The notes beneath the pieces are model-generated. The model searched no databases. It saw only the letters and a list, made by a program, of their open reading frames with translations, and was not told the origin of the DNA. The position numbers and the translations under genes are program-made. From Phycisphaerae bacterium (GTDB lineage: Bacteria > Planctomycetota > Phycisphaerae > UBA1845), in the NCBI GenBank assembly GCA_029260135.1, contig JAJDDV010000174.1, positions 1 through 43,483 of the forward strand: a stretch of 43,483 nucleotides of DNA, given 5' to 3'. This document shows positions 17,621 to 26,192 of the stretch, piece after piece (position 1 is the first letter of the stretch; each line of letters opens with the position of its first letter).

Positions 17621-17627
17621 AAGGAAG
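17621..17627 (+). promoter_or_regulatory. Shine-Dalgarno site supporting a CTG start
   Basis: AAGGAAG sits five bases upstream of CTG 17633. The frame has no ATG, GTG or TTG between its opening after the TGA at 17615-17617 and TTG 17702, so this site decides the start proposed for the following permease gene. Confidence 0.5.
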
Positions 17628-17632
17628 ATCTT

Positions 17633-18919
17633 CTGAAACTTCTTAGCCTCGAAACCGTCTGGCTCGGCCTCCACAACCTCCGGCTTCACAAGCTGCGTTC
17701 GTTGCTCACGTCGCTGGGCATCATCTTCGGCGTGGCCGCGGTGATCTGCATGCTCTCCATCAGCGAGGGTGCGTCCGCCGACGAGATGCGGATGATCCAG
17801 CTCCTCGGCACGAAGAACATCATCATCAACTCGGTCAAGCCGCCGCAAGACGGCAACGCTGCGCAGACCAACAGCAACCTCGTCGAGTACGGCATCACCC
17901 GGGACGACGTCGGCATCATTAAAGAAACCATCGGACACGTGACCCACGTCGTCCCCCTAAAGACGGTCGCTTATCGCGCCCGCCATGGAGAACACCAGGC
18001 CGCCATCGACATCATCGGGACCACCCCGGATTTCTTCGACGTCGTGAACATCCACATAGCAAGAGGTCGCCCCCTCACGAGCGCGGACATCGAATCCCGT
18101 ACCAACGTCTGCGTCATTGGCGAAGAGGTTCGACGCGAGCTGTTCCCCTTCAAGGACCCACTCGGCGAAACACTTCTCGTTGAACGATTCCCGTCAGCCG
18201 TTCCCTTTGTTGTGGTCGGAATCTTGGAGAGGGTCATGACCGCCGGCGCACCCGCGCGTGGCGTCGAGGAACGCAACCTCAACCGCGAAATCCTCACGCC
18301 GTTTTCCACGACGTTGGCCCAGTTTGGTGAGACCACACGACGCATGGGTGCCGGCTCGCGAGAGTTCATCAAGATGCAGTACTCAGGTCTGTACGTCACG
18401 GTCGATGTCCTCGAGCACGTACTCCCCGTCTCGCGCCTGGTCGAGCGCGTCTTCGCACACGGTCACAAGCAGCTCGACTATGAAGTCAAGGTTCCGCTGG
18501 CGAGACTTCAACTCGCGCAGAAGAAGAAACGCAACAACCAACTGACGCTCGGATTCATCGCCGGCATCTCACTTCTCGTCGGCGGCATCGGCATCATGAA
18601 CATCATGCTGGCCACGGTTACCGAGCGCACGCGCGAGATCGGGATCCGCCGAGCCCTTGGCGCGCGACAGCAGCACATCGCCGTTCAGTTTCTCGTCGAA
18701 ACCGTAGTGCTCTCCACAACCGGCGGTGTCGTGGGCGTTCTGCTGGGCGTGGCCGGCGCCTTCCTCGTCACGAGTTTCGCCGATTGGGAGACGATTGTCA
18801 GCGTATGGTCCGTCGCGGTTAGCTTCGGGCTTTCCGTGATGGTCGGCATCTCGTTCGGGATGTACCCGGCCATGTCAGCCGCTAAACTCGACCCAATCGA
18901 AGCCCTTCGCTACGAATAG
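17633..18919 (+). CDS. MacB/FtsX-type ABC transporter permease
   Basis: 428 residues if translation starts at CTG 17633, giving an N-terminus beginning (M)KLLSLETVWLGLHNLRLHK, which closely resembles the amphipathic start of MacB permeases. The first conventional start, TTG 17702, would cut away this segment right before the first membrane helix (LLTSLGIIFGVAAVICML). A periplasmic MacB-type domain follows (about 50-280), then three helices with the FtsX signature GGIGIMNIMLATVTERTREI, then GIRRALGARQQ. The C-terminus DPIEALRYE is also typical. Such permeases work with a separate ATPase and often a periplasmic adaptor; neither is adjacent here, so the partners must lie elsewhere. Substrate unknown. 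Confidence 0.82.
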   Translation: MKLLSLETVWLGLHNLRLHKLRSLLTSLGIIFGVAAVICMLSISEGASADEMRMIQLLGTKNIIINSVKPPQDGNAAQTNSNLVEYGITRDDVGIIKETIGHVTHVVPLKTVAYRARHGEHQAAIDIIGTTPDFFDVVNIHIARGRPLTSADIESRTNVCVIGEEVRRELFPFKDPLGETLLVERFPSAVPFVVVGILERVMTAGAPARGVEERNLNREILTPFSTTLAQFGETTRRMGAGSREFIKMQYSGLYVTVDVLEHVLPVSRLVERVFAHGHKQLDYEVKVPLARLQLAQKKKRNNQLTLGFIAGISLLVGGIGIMNIMLATVTERTREIGIRRALGARQQHIAVQFLVETVVLSTTGGVVGVLLGVAGAFLVTSFADWETIVSVWSVAVSFGLSVMVGISFGMYPAMSAAKLDPIEALRYE

Positions 18920-19011
18920 CGAAAACTCGAGCTGAAAAACGAACACCTCTACTGTCGCGAGGCGTCCGTAATACGTCCTAGTTCCGGAAATACATTAGAA
19001 ATCCCTTAGAT

Positions 19012-19040
19012 TTGCCGCGCTGGTCGGAATGTGGTATACT
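19012..19040 (+). promoter_or_regulatory. Strong extended -10 promoter for the sigma-factor gene
   Basis: TTGCCG (19012-19017) is followed after 17 bases by TATACT (19035-19040), and the -10 is preceded by TGG, an extended -10 element. Transcription should start near 19047, leaving a leader of about 215 bases before ATG 19263. Confidence 0.6.
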
Positions 19041-19046
19041 GGAGTG

Positions 19047-19262
19047 GTAGTTGGTCCCCCCCACCACCGTTTTGTTCCCCCTGTATAGGTACGTTGCGTC
19101 GGGTTTGCGGTATCCGTTTGTAACGCACACAGCACAAGTTGCATTTTTCGGTGTGCAAAGGAAGCCGTGCGTAGCCTCCCGACGTAGTACTGGTTGAGAG
19201 CGTGTTATGGGCCTTTGGGCCTCACGCTCGCAGGAGGGACTCCGTCGGAAAGGAGTTGACCG
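19047..19262 (+). promoter_or_regulatory. Long structured 5' leader with possible SD-sequestering switch
   Basis: This untranslated stretch carries several possible stems: GTGGT/ACCAC (19044-19048 with 19063-19067), TTGCA/TGCAA near 19140, and a 7-bp GAGCGTG/CACGCTC stem (19198-19204 with 19223-19229). Most notable, ACTCC (19039-19043 in the last three digits: 19239-19243) can pair with GGAGT (19252-19256), which overlaps the SD of the sigma-factor gene. Its CTCC part (19240-19243) can instead pair with GGAG at 19233-19236. These two pairings exclude each other, as in sequestor/anti-sequestor leaders. The leader matches no riboswitch I recognise. The pairing is seen in the sequence; the regulatory role is inferred. 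Confidence 0.4.
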
Positions 19263-20258
19263 ATGGCCACGCAGGTGATGGGCGTGATAGGCAAGACCGC
19301 CGGACCGGGTTTGCTGGCTACCGCCAAGCCACCCAGCGACAGAGTGATCCATGCACTCTCCGCTGAGGACCAGGTCCTTCTTACGAAACTCCTGACCGAG
19401 CCGGCGGACTTTGTCGCTCATCCGGACTTCGGGAAGGCCGCTTGCGAGCGCAAGCTCTTCGGCGGGCCGGCCAAGCTCGTGGCGCCCACGGCTACGCGCT
19501 TCGAGACGATTCCCGATCCGATCACGTGCGCGGTCTCGACGGGCGAGCGTCGCCCGGCCCTTCCGGTCGAGCAGGAGCGCCACCTTTTTCTTCGGTTCAA
19601 TTACGCCCGAATGCGCGTCAGTCAGCTACTGGCCGACGCGGCCGGGAAGAGGCTGACCGCCGCCGCAACGCGTCGACTCCTTGCGTGGGGACATCGTGTG
19701 CTGGCGTCTCGGAGCGTCATCGTCCGGCTCAATATGCCGCTCGTTCTCGCCATGGCGAAACGAACGCGACTGACCAACATCGATTTCAACGAAATGGTCA
19801 GCGAAGGCAACATGGCCTTGCTGCGAAGCGTCGAGAAGTTCGACTGCTCGCGCGGCTTCAAGTTCAGTACCTATTCGTGCCGTGCGATACTCAAGGCCTT
19901 CTCGCGTGTCGCGATGCGCGTCAGCCGCTATCGGGGCCAGTTCCCGACCGAGTTCGATCCGGCGATGGAACGTAGTGATCATATCGATCAACAACGACAA
20001 GGTGTCGAAGACGACTGCGTCGACGAACTCAAGTCGATCCTCTTGCGAAACCTCGCCGGTCTCAGTGAGGTGGAAACAACCGTCATACGCGAGCGATTCG
20101 CGCTGGGGCACGCAGCGGACGGTCTGGAGAGCTCACCCAAAACGCTGGAGCAGGTGGGCCACATCATCGGCGTCACCAAAGAACGCGTCCGCCAGATTCA
20201 GAATAACGCGCTGAAGAAGATCCGCGTCACGCTCGAAGATCGGTACCTGGCTGCGTAG
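19263..20258 (+). CDS. RNA polymerase sigma-70 family factor
   Basis: 331 residues. Core region 2 lies at about 154-220: NMPLVLAMAKR (2.1), then DFNEMVSEGNMALLRSVEKF (2.2), then RGFKFSTYSCRAILKAFSR (2.3-2.4, the -10 melting and recognition helix). Region 4 is at about 265-325, with LSEVETTVIRERF and the -35-binding helix-turn-helix TLEQVGHIIGVTKERVRQIQ. Region 3 is reduced, and the first 100 residues are not a recognisable region 1.1, so this is an alternative (group 2/3-like) sigma factor rather than the housekeeping RpoD. ATG 19263 has an AAGGAG SD seven bases upstream. The gene has its own promoter, leader and terminator, so it is a single-gene unit. Its regulon is unknown. Confidence 0.88.
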   Translation: MATQVMGVIGKTAGPGLLATAKPPSDRVIHALSAEDQVLLTKLLTEPADFVAHPDFGKAACERKLFGGPAKLVAPTATRFETIPDPITCAVSTGERRPALPVEQERHLFLRFNYARMRVSQLLADAAGKRLTAAATRRLLAWGHRVLASRSVIVRLNMPLVLAMAKRTRLTNIDFNEMVSEGNMALLRSVEKFDCSRGFKFSTYSCRAILKAFSRVAMRVSRYRGQFPTEFDPAMERSDHIDQQRQGVEDDCVDELKSILLRNLAGLSEVETTVIRERFALGHAADGLESSPKTLEQVGHIIGVTKERVRQIQNNALKKIRVTLEDRYLAA

Positions 20259-20288
20259 CGCATCGCAATCATGAGCCCCTGACATCCG

Positions 20289-20330
20289 CACCTCGTTCGC
20301 CCGACATCAGGGCGGGCGAGGTGTTTCCTT
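20289..20330 (+). terminator. Intrinsic terminator after the sigma-factor gene
   Basis: A 14-bp stem, CACCTCGTTCGCCC (20289-20302) with GGGCGGGCGAGGTG (20310-20323), has two central G-U pairs and a 7-base loop. It is followed by TTTCCTTTCC. It lies 30 bases after the sigma-factor stop and separates it from the convergent gene. Confidence 0.75.
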
Positions 20331-20399
20331 TCCCGCCCCATGCCCCGTCATCATCGCGGCAACAGTCGCTCCTGCGAGGACGGCCTCCCACGACTCACC

Positions 20400-23102
20400 T
20401 CACGGTGCCGCGCCGAGCCCCTCGCGCAGCGACCGCACCTCATTCGTGCACACTTCGTCGTTACACCGCTGCTCACAGAGTCCCACAAACGCGATGGCCG
20501 CATCCGTCCGATCATCCGCCGCCAACAGTCGGGCCGCCATACAGAAGATCCAAGCACAGTCCGGACGACGGGGCTCGAAACGCTCCAACGCGCCCAGCAA
20601 ACGACGCCTCGCATCGCCCCCCGGTGCGCCTCGTGAAGCGAGCTCCCGCGCATGGGACGTCGCGTCTCGGTACCTTGCCTCCTCGAGCGCGACCAACGCG
20701 AGCGTCGCCACCGCAAGAGGGCTCGCCGCACCCTGCTGCTCAAGCCTCAATATCGCCACCGCGGCACCTTCGTAGTCGCCGAAGACGGCGAGCGACCAGG
20801 CCGTGAACACCCTCGGTTCCATGGCCCCTGGAAACCGCTGCGTCACCTCGGCCCACAGCCCCAGGCAAGCCTCACGGGCGCCCTCTGCGACATAGAATTC
20901 ATGGCACACGATCGCTTGTTGCACGGAGTCAAGACCGCCGAGCCTCGCGCGCTCCAGGAAATGCCGGGCGTTTGCGGAATCCCCGGAAGCCAGATAGACC
21001 TGAGCGAGGTTCAACGCAGCCACCGTATTGTCTGAATCCTCGTCCAGCGCTCTTCGATACGCGCGAATGGCCCCCTGCGACCGGCCCAGACCTCGCCGAG
21101 CAACACCGAGGTTCGCCCACGCCGCTGAGTGTTCCGGCATCCAAGCGAGCAAGGCCTCCAACCGATCGACGGCGGCGAGAAACGATGCCTCCGTGCCCTC
21201 TTCGATATCCATCTCCGCCAGCCCCAGAATGGCCGGCACTTCATAGCCGGGGTTGTTCGCCAACGCCTTCTCGTACCACTCCCGCGCCATCGCGGTATCT
21301 CCAAGTCGGTGATAAGCCGCCGCCAGGCGGTCGATCGTGGGGTTACTCAACGGCGTCATCTCTACCACAGCCGTATAGGCCTCGATCGCCTCGGCCGTAC
21401 GCCCGAGATCTTCCATCGCCATCCCCAGGCGATTCCGCGCGACGGCAATCTCCGGGGCGATCTCGATCGCCTGCCGAAGAAGCTCCAGCCCATTGTCGAC
21501 ATGCCCCAACCGAAGCTGCGACATCCCCATCAACTGATAAGCACCACAGAGCCCGTGCCTCGACTCGTGCGGAAGCTCCTTCCGCCCGCAATCATACGCC
21601 ACATGGTATTGCCCCGCACTGTAATGCGTCCATCCGACACGTTCCCACACGCGCGGCGTCGTTGGAAAGAGCGACGCGATACGTTGCGTTTTGCGCAACG
21701 GTGTAGCGTAGAACCACGCGATGTGATGGCACATGGCGATACCGGACACGACGACCGCTCCACCCAGTACCGTCACGACTCCCCGACGCAACCGTACGGA
21801 ACGACCAGCCAGCCAGCGGTCGTAACCCCCAGATCCCAGCATCGCCAGCAGCCAAATCAGGCCGATGATGGGCAAGTACATATAGCGATCCGCCGCCAGC
21901 GTATTCCGGGCCGGAATGAGCGGAAGCGTGGCGCCGATCGCTGCCAGAAACCAGAGGACGCCGAGGCGCGCAACCCGCAGGCGCCAACAGGCCAAACCAG
22001 CGAACGCCAGCGTCGGGACCATGACCAGCACAGCGTGCCACGTCGCGGCATCGCTCCATTGAACCAGCGGCGGTGTCGGATAGTAACTCGACAGCCCCAC
22101 CGGCCACACCAAGTGCTGTGCGTAGAACGCCAGGGCCACCAACACCCGCACGAGACGCGGACCACGAAGATGCTCCGCCGCCTCCGAGAAAAGATCCGCC
22201 TCCGACGTCGACATCACATTTATAACGACAAAAACGCCCGTAACCAGTGCAGACACCGCCCACAACGTAAGCAGCCGTCCACTGAGCTTCGCGCGACGCG
22301 CCAAGAAAACGATCAAGAGCAGCACGGGCAGGCAGATGCGCACCTTACTGATCGCGCATAGCAACACCCACACGATCGTCCAGACGGCCGATCCAGCCCG
22401 CGGACGGTCCATCCAGGCTGAAAACGAGAGAAGCGACAACAGCGCGAAGAGCGTCGACAACAGCATCATCCGACCGTTCGTCCACGCGACAACCTCGGTC
22501 TGAAACGGATGAACCGCGAACAACAGCGCCGTGATCGTCGCCACGCGATAGGCCCTGGACGCAGGAGAACGCCTCGCGACAACAACCGGCTCCTCTCCGG
22601 CGGCACGGCGTAGGCCACCACGTTCCTCGGCACGCTCCTGAAGCGAAGCGATCACGAGCCACACCAGCACCGCGTTGAACGCGTGGAGCAGAATGTTGGT
22701 CAGGTGAAACAGCCATTGACCGCCCTCCAATCCCTCGTCAAACAACCCAAACGTATTCGCCACCGCGAATTCCGCTTGAAAGCTCAGGAGCGGTAGCGGC
22801 TGATAAAGATCGCGATGCCAAATCGTGAAGATCTCGAGTGCGTGCTCCAGCGACGGGTGATTGACGAGGACATGGTTGAGCAGCAAGCGATGATCGTCCC
22901 CACCGACGAAACTCCCCTCAAGCGTCGGAAGGCCCATGACCACCGCCGCGCACGCCACAACCACTGGTGCGATCCACCAAAAGCGTGATCCACCTCTGTG
23001 CGTATCGCTCGTTTCGGTCACCGGTGATGAATCCTCGTCGGGACGATCCCTCGGGCTCGACGCTCGCCCCACGGCCTGAACCACCCGACCCCCGCGGGCC
23101 AC
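20400..23102 (-). CDS. TMTC-like membrane protein with C-terminal TPR repeats
   Basis: 900 residues. The N-terminal half is a multi-helix membrane region (about ten segments, residues 45-460) with FVGGDDHRLLLNHVLVNHP (about 66-84) in the first lumen-type loop and ADRYMYLPIIGL near 410. Both resemble the DD and AERYLYLPS motifs of TMTC and related GT-C glycosyltransferase-fold proteins. The C-terminal half holds about ten tetratricopeptide repeats (from about 490; for example AWANLGVARRGLGRSQGAIR). The closest functional model is transfer of a sugar from a lipid carrier to exported proteins, but the catalytic role is inferred from fold only. GTG 23102 is the longest start, without a clear SD; a start some 20-40 codons further in is possible. 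The gene is unlinked to its neighbours. Confidence 0.75.
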   Translation of the reverse strand: MARGGRVVQAVGRASSPRDRPDEDSSPVTETSDTHRGGSRFWWIAPVVVACAAVVMGLPTLEGSFVGGDDHRLLLNHVLVNHPSLEHALEIFTIWHRDLYQPLPLLSFQAEFAVANTFGLFDEGLEGGQWLFHLTNILLHAFNAVLVWLVIASLQERAEERGGLRRAAGEEPVVVARRSPASRAYRVATITALLFAVHPFQTEVVAWTNGRMMLLSTLFALLSLLSFSAWMDRPRAGSAVWTIVWVLLCAISKVRICLPVLLLIVFLARRAKLSGRLLTLWAVSALVTGVFVVINVMSTSEADLFSEAAEHLRGPRLVRVLVALAFYAQHLVWPVGLSSYYPTPPLVQWSDAATWHAVLVMVPTLAFAGLACWRLRVARLGVLWFLAAIGATLPLIPARNTLAADRYMYLPIIGLIWLLAMLGSGGYDRWLAGRSVRLRRGVVTVLGGAVVVSGIAMCHHIAWFYATPLRKTQRIASLFPTTPRVWERVGWTHYSAGQYHVAYDCGRKELPHESRHGLCGAYQLMGMSQLRLGHVDNGLELLRQAIEIAPEIAVARNRLGMAMEDLGRTAEAIEAYTAVVEMTPLSNPTIDRLAAAYHRLGDTAMAREWYEKALANNPGYEVPAILGLAEMDIEEGTEASFLAAVDRLEALLAWMPEHSAAWANLGVARRGLGRSQGAIRAYRRALDEDSDNTVAALNLAQVYLASGDSANARHFLERARLGGLDSVQQAIVCHEFYVAEGAREACLGLWAEVTQRFPGAMEPRVFTAWSLAVFGDYEGAAVAILRLEQQGAASPLAVATLALVALEEARYRDATSHARELASRGAPGGDARRRLLGALERFEPRRPDCAWIFCMAARLLAADDRTDAAIAFVGLCEQRCNDEVCTNEVRSLREGLGAAP

Positions 23103-23175
23103 GGCGGAAGGACCCCATTGTACGCACGCCTTCGCATTCTAGCCATTTGGCGAACGCAGGGAAGCCGGACCGGCC

Positions 23176-23204
23176 TTGCCAAACCGGTGATCCGCCGCAA
23201 CAAT
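23176..23204 (+). promoter_or_regulatory. Predicted promoter for the second DUF58/vWA operon
   Basis: TTGCCA (23176-23181, five of six consensus bases), a 17-base spacer and AACAAT (23199-23204, four of six) lie about 80 bases before ATG 23284, in the gap between divergent genes. Confidence 0.35.
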
Positions 23205-23283
23205 ACAATAACGAGTTCATTGGCCGTTGAGCTGCCCGGATGCCGACTCGCGGCACTTCGCCCGCGAGAAGTTCTTGACCTCA

Positions 23284-24177
23284 ATGACGACCACCACGGA
23301 CGAGCTACTCGATCCCACCTTCATGCGAAAGCTGGACCAGCTCGCATTAATGAGCCGAAAGATCTTCGCCGGAAAGTTGCGCGGCGAGCGGCTTACAAAA
23401 CGCCGCGGCGAGTCGATCGAGTTTGCAGACTTTCGCCCCTACGTCGCCGGCGATGACCTGCGTTTCCTCGACTGGAACATCTACGCCCGGCTCGACCAAC
23501 TCTTTCTCAAGCTCTTCCTGCAAGAGGAGGATCTCCACGTCAGCGTCCTGATCGATCAGTCAAAGAGCATGGACTGGGGCGAACCCAACAAATGGCTCTT
23601 CGCCCGCCGCATCGCCGCGGCCATCACCTACATCGGTTTGATCAACTTCGACCGGGTCAGCCTTTACGGCTACGCCAACGGCCTTCAGACCGAACTCACC
23701 GGCGTCCGCGGTCGACGTTGGATGTTCAAAGCCATGGACTTCCTCAGTGGGATGGAGGCGGACGGCGTCACCAACCTCGCGCTGACCGGAAAGCAATTCG
23801 CCATCCGCCACCCGCAACCCGGAATCGTCCTTCTGCTCAGTGACTTCTTCGAGAAGGGCGGTTACGAAGAAGGCCTGCGATACCTGCTGGGCCGGCGTTA
23901 CGACGTCTACGCCGTGCAGATCCTCAGCCCCGAGGAGATCGATCCGCCGTTCGCCGGTGACCTGCGTCTGACCGACGTCGAGGATGACGACGTCGCTGAA
24001 GTGACGGTCAGCCGGGCCTTGTTGAACCGATACAAGCAGAATCTGCAGGCCTACTGTTCTCTACTCAAGGAGTACTGCTCGCGCCGCGGCGTCAACTACC
24101 TCTTCACCGGGACTGACATTCCCTTTGACCAGATCGTCCTCTCCTATTTCCGAACACGGGGTCTGTTGAAGACATGA
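23284..24177 (+). CDS. DUF58 domain protein (second vWA cluster)
   Basis: 297 residues from ATG 23284. A longer frame opening 57 bases upstream begins with a stretch (SCPDADSRHFAREKF) unlike the family, so I chose the internal ATG. The DUF58 signature RGESIEFADFRPYVAGDD, then LRFLDWNIYARLD, is intact, and VLIDQSKSMDWG keeps a DxSxS metal-site motif. It is clearly a paralogue of the protein at 7461, with the same length and motif order. No membrane segment is seen. The stop overlaps the next gene's start by four bases (ATGA, 24174-24177). As with the first cluster, no MoxR-type ATPase gene is adjacent. Confidence 0.9.
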   Translation: MTTTTDELLDPTFMRKLDQLALMSRKIFAGKLRGERLTKRRGESIEFADFRPYVAGDDLRFLDWNIYARLDQLFLKLFLQEEDLHVSVLIDQSKSMDWGEPNKWLFARRIAAAITYIGLINFDRVSLYGYANGLQTELTGVRGRRWMFKAMDFLSGMEADGVTNLALTGKQFAIRHPQPGIVLLLSDFFEKGGYEEGLRYLLGRRYDVYAVQILSPEEIDPPFAGDLRLTDVEDDDVAEVTVSRALLNRYKQNLQAYCSLLKEYCSRRGVNYLFTGTDIPFDQIVLSYFRTRGLLKT

Positions 24178-26192
24178 ATTTCCTGAACCCCACCGCCATG
24201 GCCGTCGCCGCCGCGTTGACGATTCCGCCCCTGGTCGCCCTCTACTTCCTCAAGCTCAAACGCGTCATCCGCCCTGTTCCCTCAACACTGCTATGGAAGC
24301 GCGCGGTCGAAGACCTGCAGGTCAACTCGCCCTTCCAGAGGCTCCGAAGCAGCCTTCTTCTCCTTCTGCAACTTCTCGTGTTGATCGCCGCCGCCATCGC
24401 ACTGGGCAAACCGATGTTCAAAGCCGTCCAATCGCAGGAAGGCACCATCATCCTCTTGATCGACCAGTCCGCCTCGATGAACGTCGTCGAATCCGACGGC
24501 CGCACCCGCCTCGAGACCGCCAAGGCGCAAGCGCGGCTCTGTATCGACAACATGGCCGACGATGCCCGTGCCATGGTGATCGCATTCTGCGATCGCGCGA
24601 CCGTCGTCTCCTCCTTCGATACCGACAAACGAGCACTCAAACGCAAGATCGACGACATCGACGCGACACAGAGCACGTCCTCACTCCAGGAGGCCATGAC
24701 ACTCGCCGAGGCCTACACGCAGAATATCATCATCGGAAGTGAAGAAGCCGGTAGTGATATGGCACCTGAATCCGTCGCGCCCATCGCCACCGTCTTCCTC
24801 TTCAGCGACGGACGCATCGAACGGACCGATCAGATCTCGTTGCAGCGCTTCGATGTCGAAAAAATCCGTATGACGACCATTGGACAACGGGCCGACAACA
24901 TCGGAATCCTGGCGATGGCGGCGCGGCGCAACTACGAACAGCCACAGTTCCTCGAAGTGACCGCCATGGTGCGCAACTTCGGCTTCCAGCCCGCGACATT
25001 GGACGCGGTACTTCTCGTCGAAGGGCAAACCGTCGACATCCAGACGCTAACGCTTGAAGCCGGGATCGCGGTCGACGGTGAGACCGCATTGCCCGAACCT
25101 GCGCTCGGAAGCGCGCAGGTGATCGCTTTCGACGAAATTGAGTATGAGGGCGGAGGTGTCGTCGAGGTCATGCTCCGCGTAGACGACGCACTCCCGATGG
25201 ACAACCGCGCATGGGCTGTGGTCCAACCGCCCCGACACGTCAGCATGCTGCTGGTCGCCGATGAAAACCCGTACCTGAACGATGCGCTCTCCCCGTTGCC
25301 CCTCACCTTGACTCGGATGACGTCGGAGGAATACGAATCCGCCGACGAGGAGGAACTCACCGACGGTAAACGAAGTGCGTTCGACCTGGTTATGCTTGAT
25401 CGCCACTCGACGCGGCGCCTTCCTCAAGGCAACTATTTTTTCTGGGGATCCGCTCCGGACATCGACGGCGTATCCACCGGCGAACTGATCGACAACGAAG
25501 TCATCTTCAACTGGGATGACACCCACCCCATCCTCCGCCACGTTGGCGTCGACTCCCTCCAGGCCTTCGAGTGGCTGAGGCTCGTTCTCCCCACCGAGGC
25601 CGTTACCATCATTGATGGCGAGACATCTCCCGTCCTTGCCTACCTCACGCGCGACGCGAGTCAGTTTCTCATTAGCGCGTTCAGCCTCGTCGCCGAGCGT
25701 GATACCGGCGACTTGCTGAAGAACACCTACTGGATGGCCAGCGCCGATTTCGTCGTCTTCATGCAAAACGCCGTCTCCTACTTGGGCTCCACCATGGCGG
25801 GTTCCGGTGCCAAAAGCGTGCAGCCCGGCGCCGCCATCATGCTCCCCCTGGCGGAGACCGTGCCCAACGTGCTGATCCAGCGCCCGGATGGCGTCGTGGA
25901 CCGCGTTTCGTCGGTGGGCGTCCAGAGTGTCCTCTACGCCCGGACACGCGCGGTAGGAACCTATCGCGTGGACACCGGCCCACCGGAAAACGACACGTTC
26001 GCCGTGAACCTCTTCAACGCCGTCGAGAGCGCGATCCAACCCGCCCCTCAGCTGGCCCTCGGTGCCGATGCCGTCACCGCTCAAGCCGGTTCCGTGGAAA
26101 CGAACGAACCCGCTTGGCCCTACCTGCTTTTGACCATGCTCGTATTGCTGGTCCTGGAGTGGGCCGTGTACAATCGACGCGTGTATGTCTAG
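24174..26192 (+). CDS. BatA-type N-terminal and vWA-domain membrane protein
   Basis: 672 residues. It begins with the BatA_N membrane hairpin (MNFLNPTAMAVAAALTIPPL and FQRLRSSLLLLLQLLVLIAA). A vWA domain follows, whose first metal motif is LLIDQSASMNVV (DxSxS at about 99-103) with FLFSDGRIERTD later (about 210). A long extracytoplasmic part of about 400 residues, beta-rich and without a domain I recognise, leads to a C-terminal helix (PYLLLTMLVLLVLEWAVY). This two-helix/vWA/long-linker/helix layout is common in planctomycete and proteobacterial proteins annotated as BatA and vWA domain-containing. It overlaps the DUF58 stop by four bases, and its own end overlaps the next gene by eight, so the three are very likely co-translated. 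Confidence 0.85.
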   Translation: MNFLNPTAMAVAAALTIPPLVALYFLKLKRVIRPVPSTLLWKRAVEDLQVNSPFQRLRSSLLLLLQLLVLIAAAIALGKPMFKAVQSQEGTIILLIDQSASMNVVESDGRTRLETAKAQARLCIDNMADDARAMVIAFCDRATVVSSFDTDKRALKRKIDDIDATQSTSSLQEAMTLAEAYTQNIIIGSEEAGSDMAPESVAPIATVFLFSDGRIERTDQISLQRFDVEKIRMTTIGQRADNIGILAMAARRNYEQPQFLEVTAMVRNFGFQPATLDAVLLVEGQTVDIQTLTLEAGIAVDGETALPEPALGSAQVIAFDEIEYEGGGVVEVMLRVDDALPMDNRAWAVVQPPRHVSMLLVADENPYLNDALSPLPLTLTRMTSEEYESADEEELTDGKRSAFDLVMLDRHSTRRLPQGNYFFWGSAPDIDGVSTGELIDNEVIFNWDDTHPILRHVGVDSLQAFEWLRLVLPTEAVTIIDGETSPVLAYLTRDASQFLISAFSLVAERDTGDLLKNTYWMASADFVVFMQNAVSYLGSTMAGSGAKSVQPGAAIMLPLAETVPNVLIQRPDGVVDRVSSVGVQSVLYARTRAVGTYRVDTGPPENDTFAVNLFNAVESAIQPAPQLALGADAVTAQAGSVETNEPAWPYLLLTMLVLLVLEWAVYNRRVYV

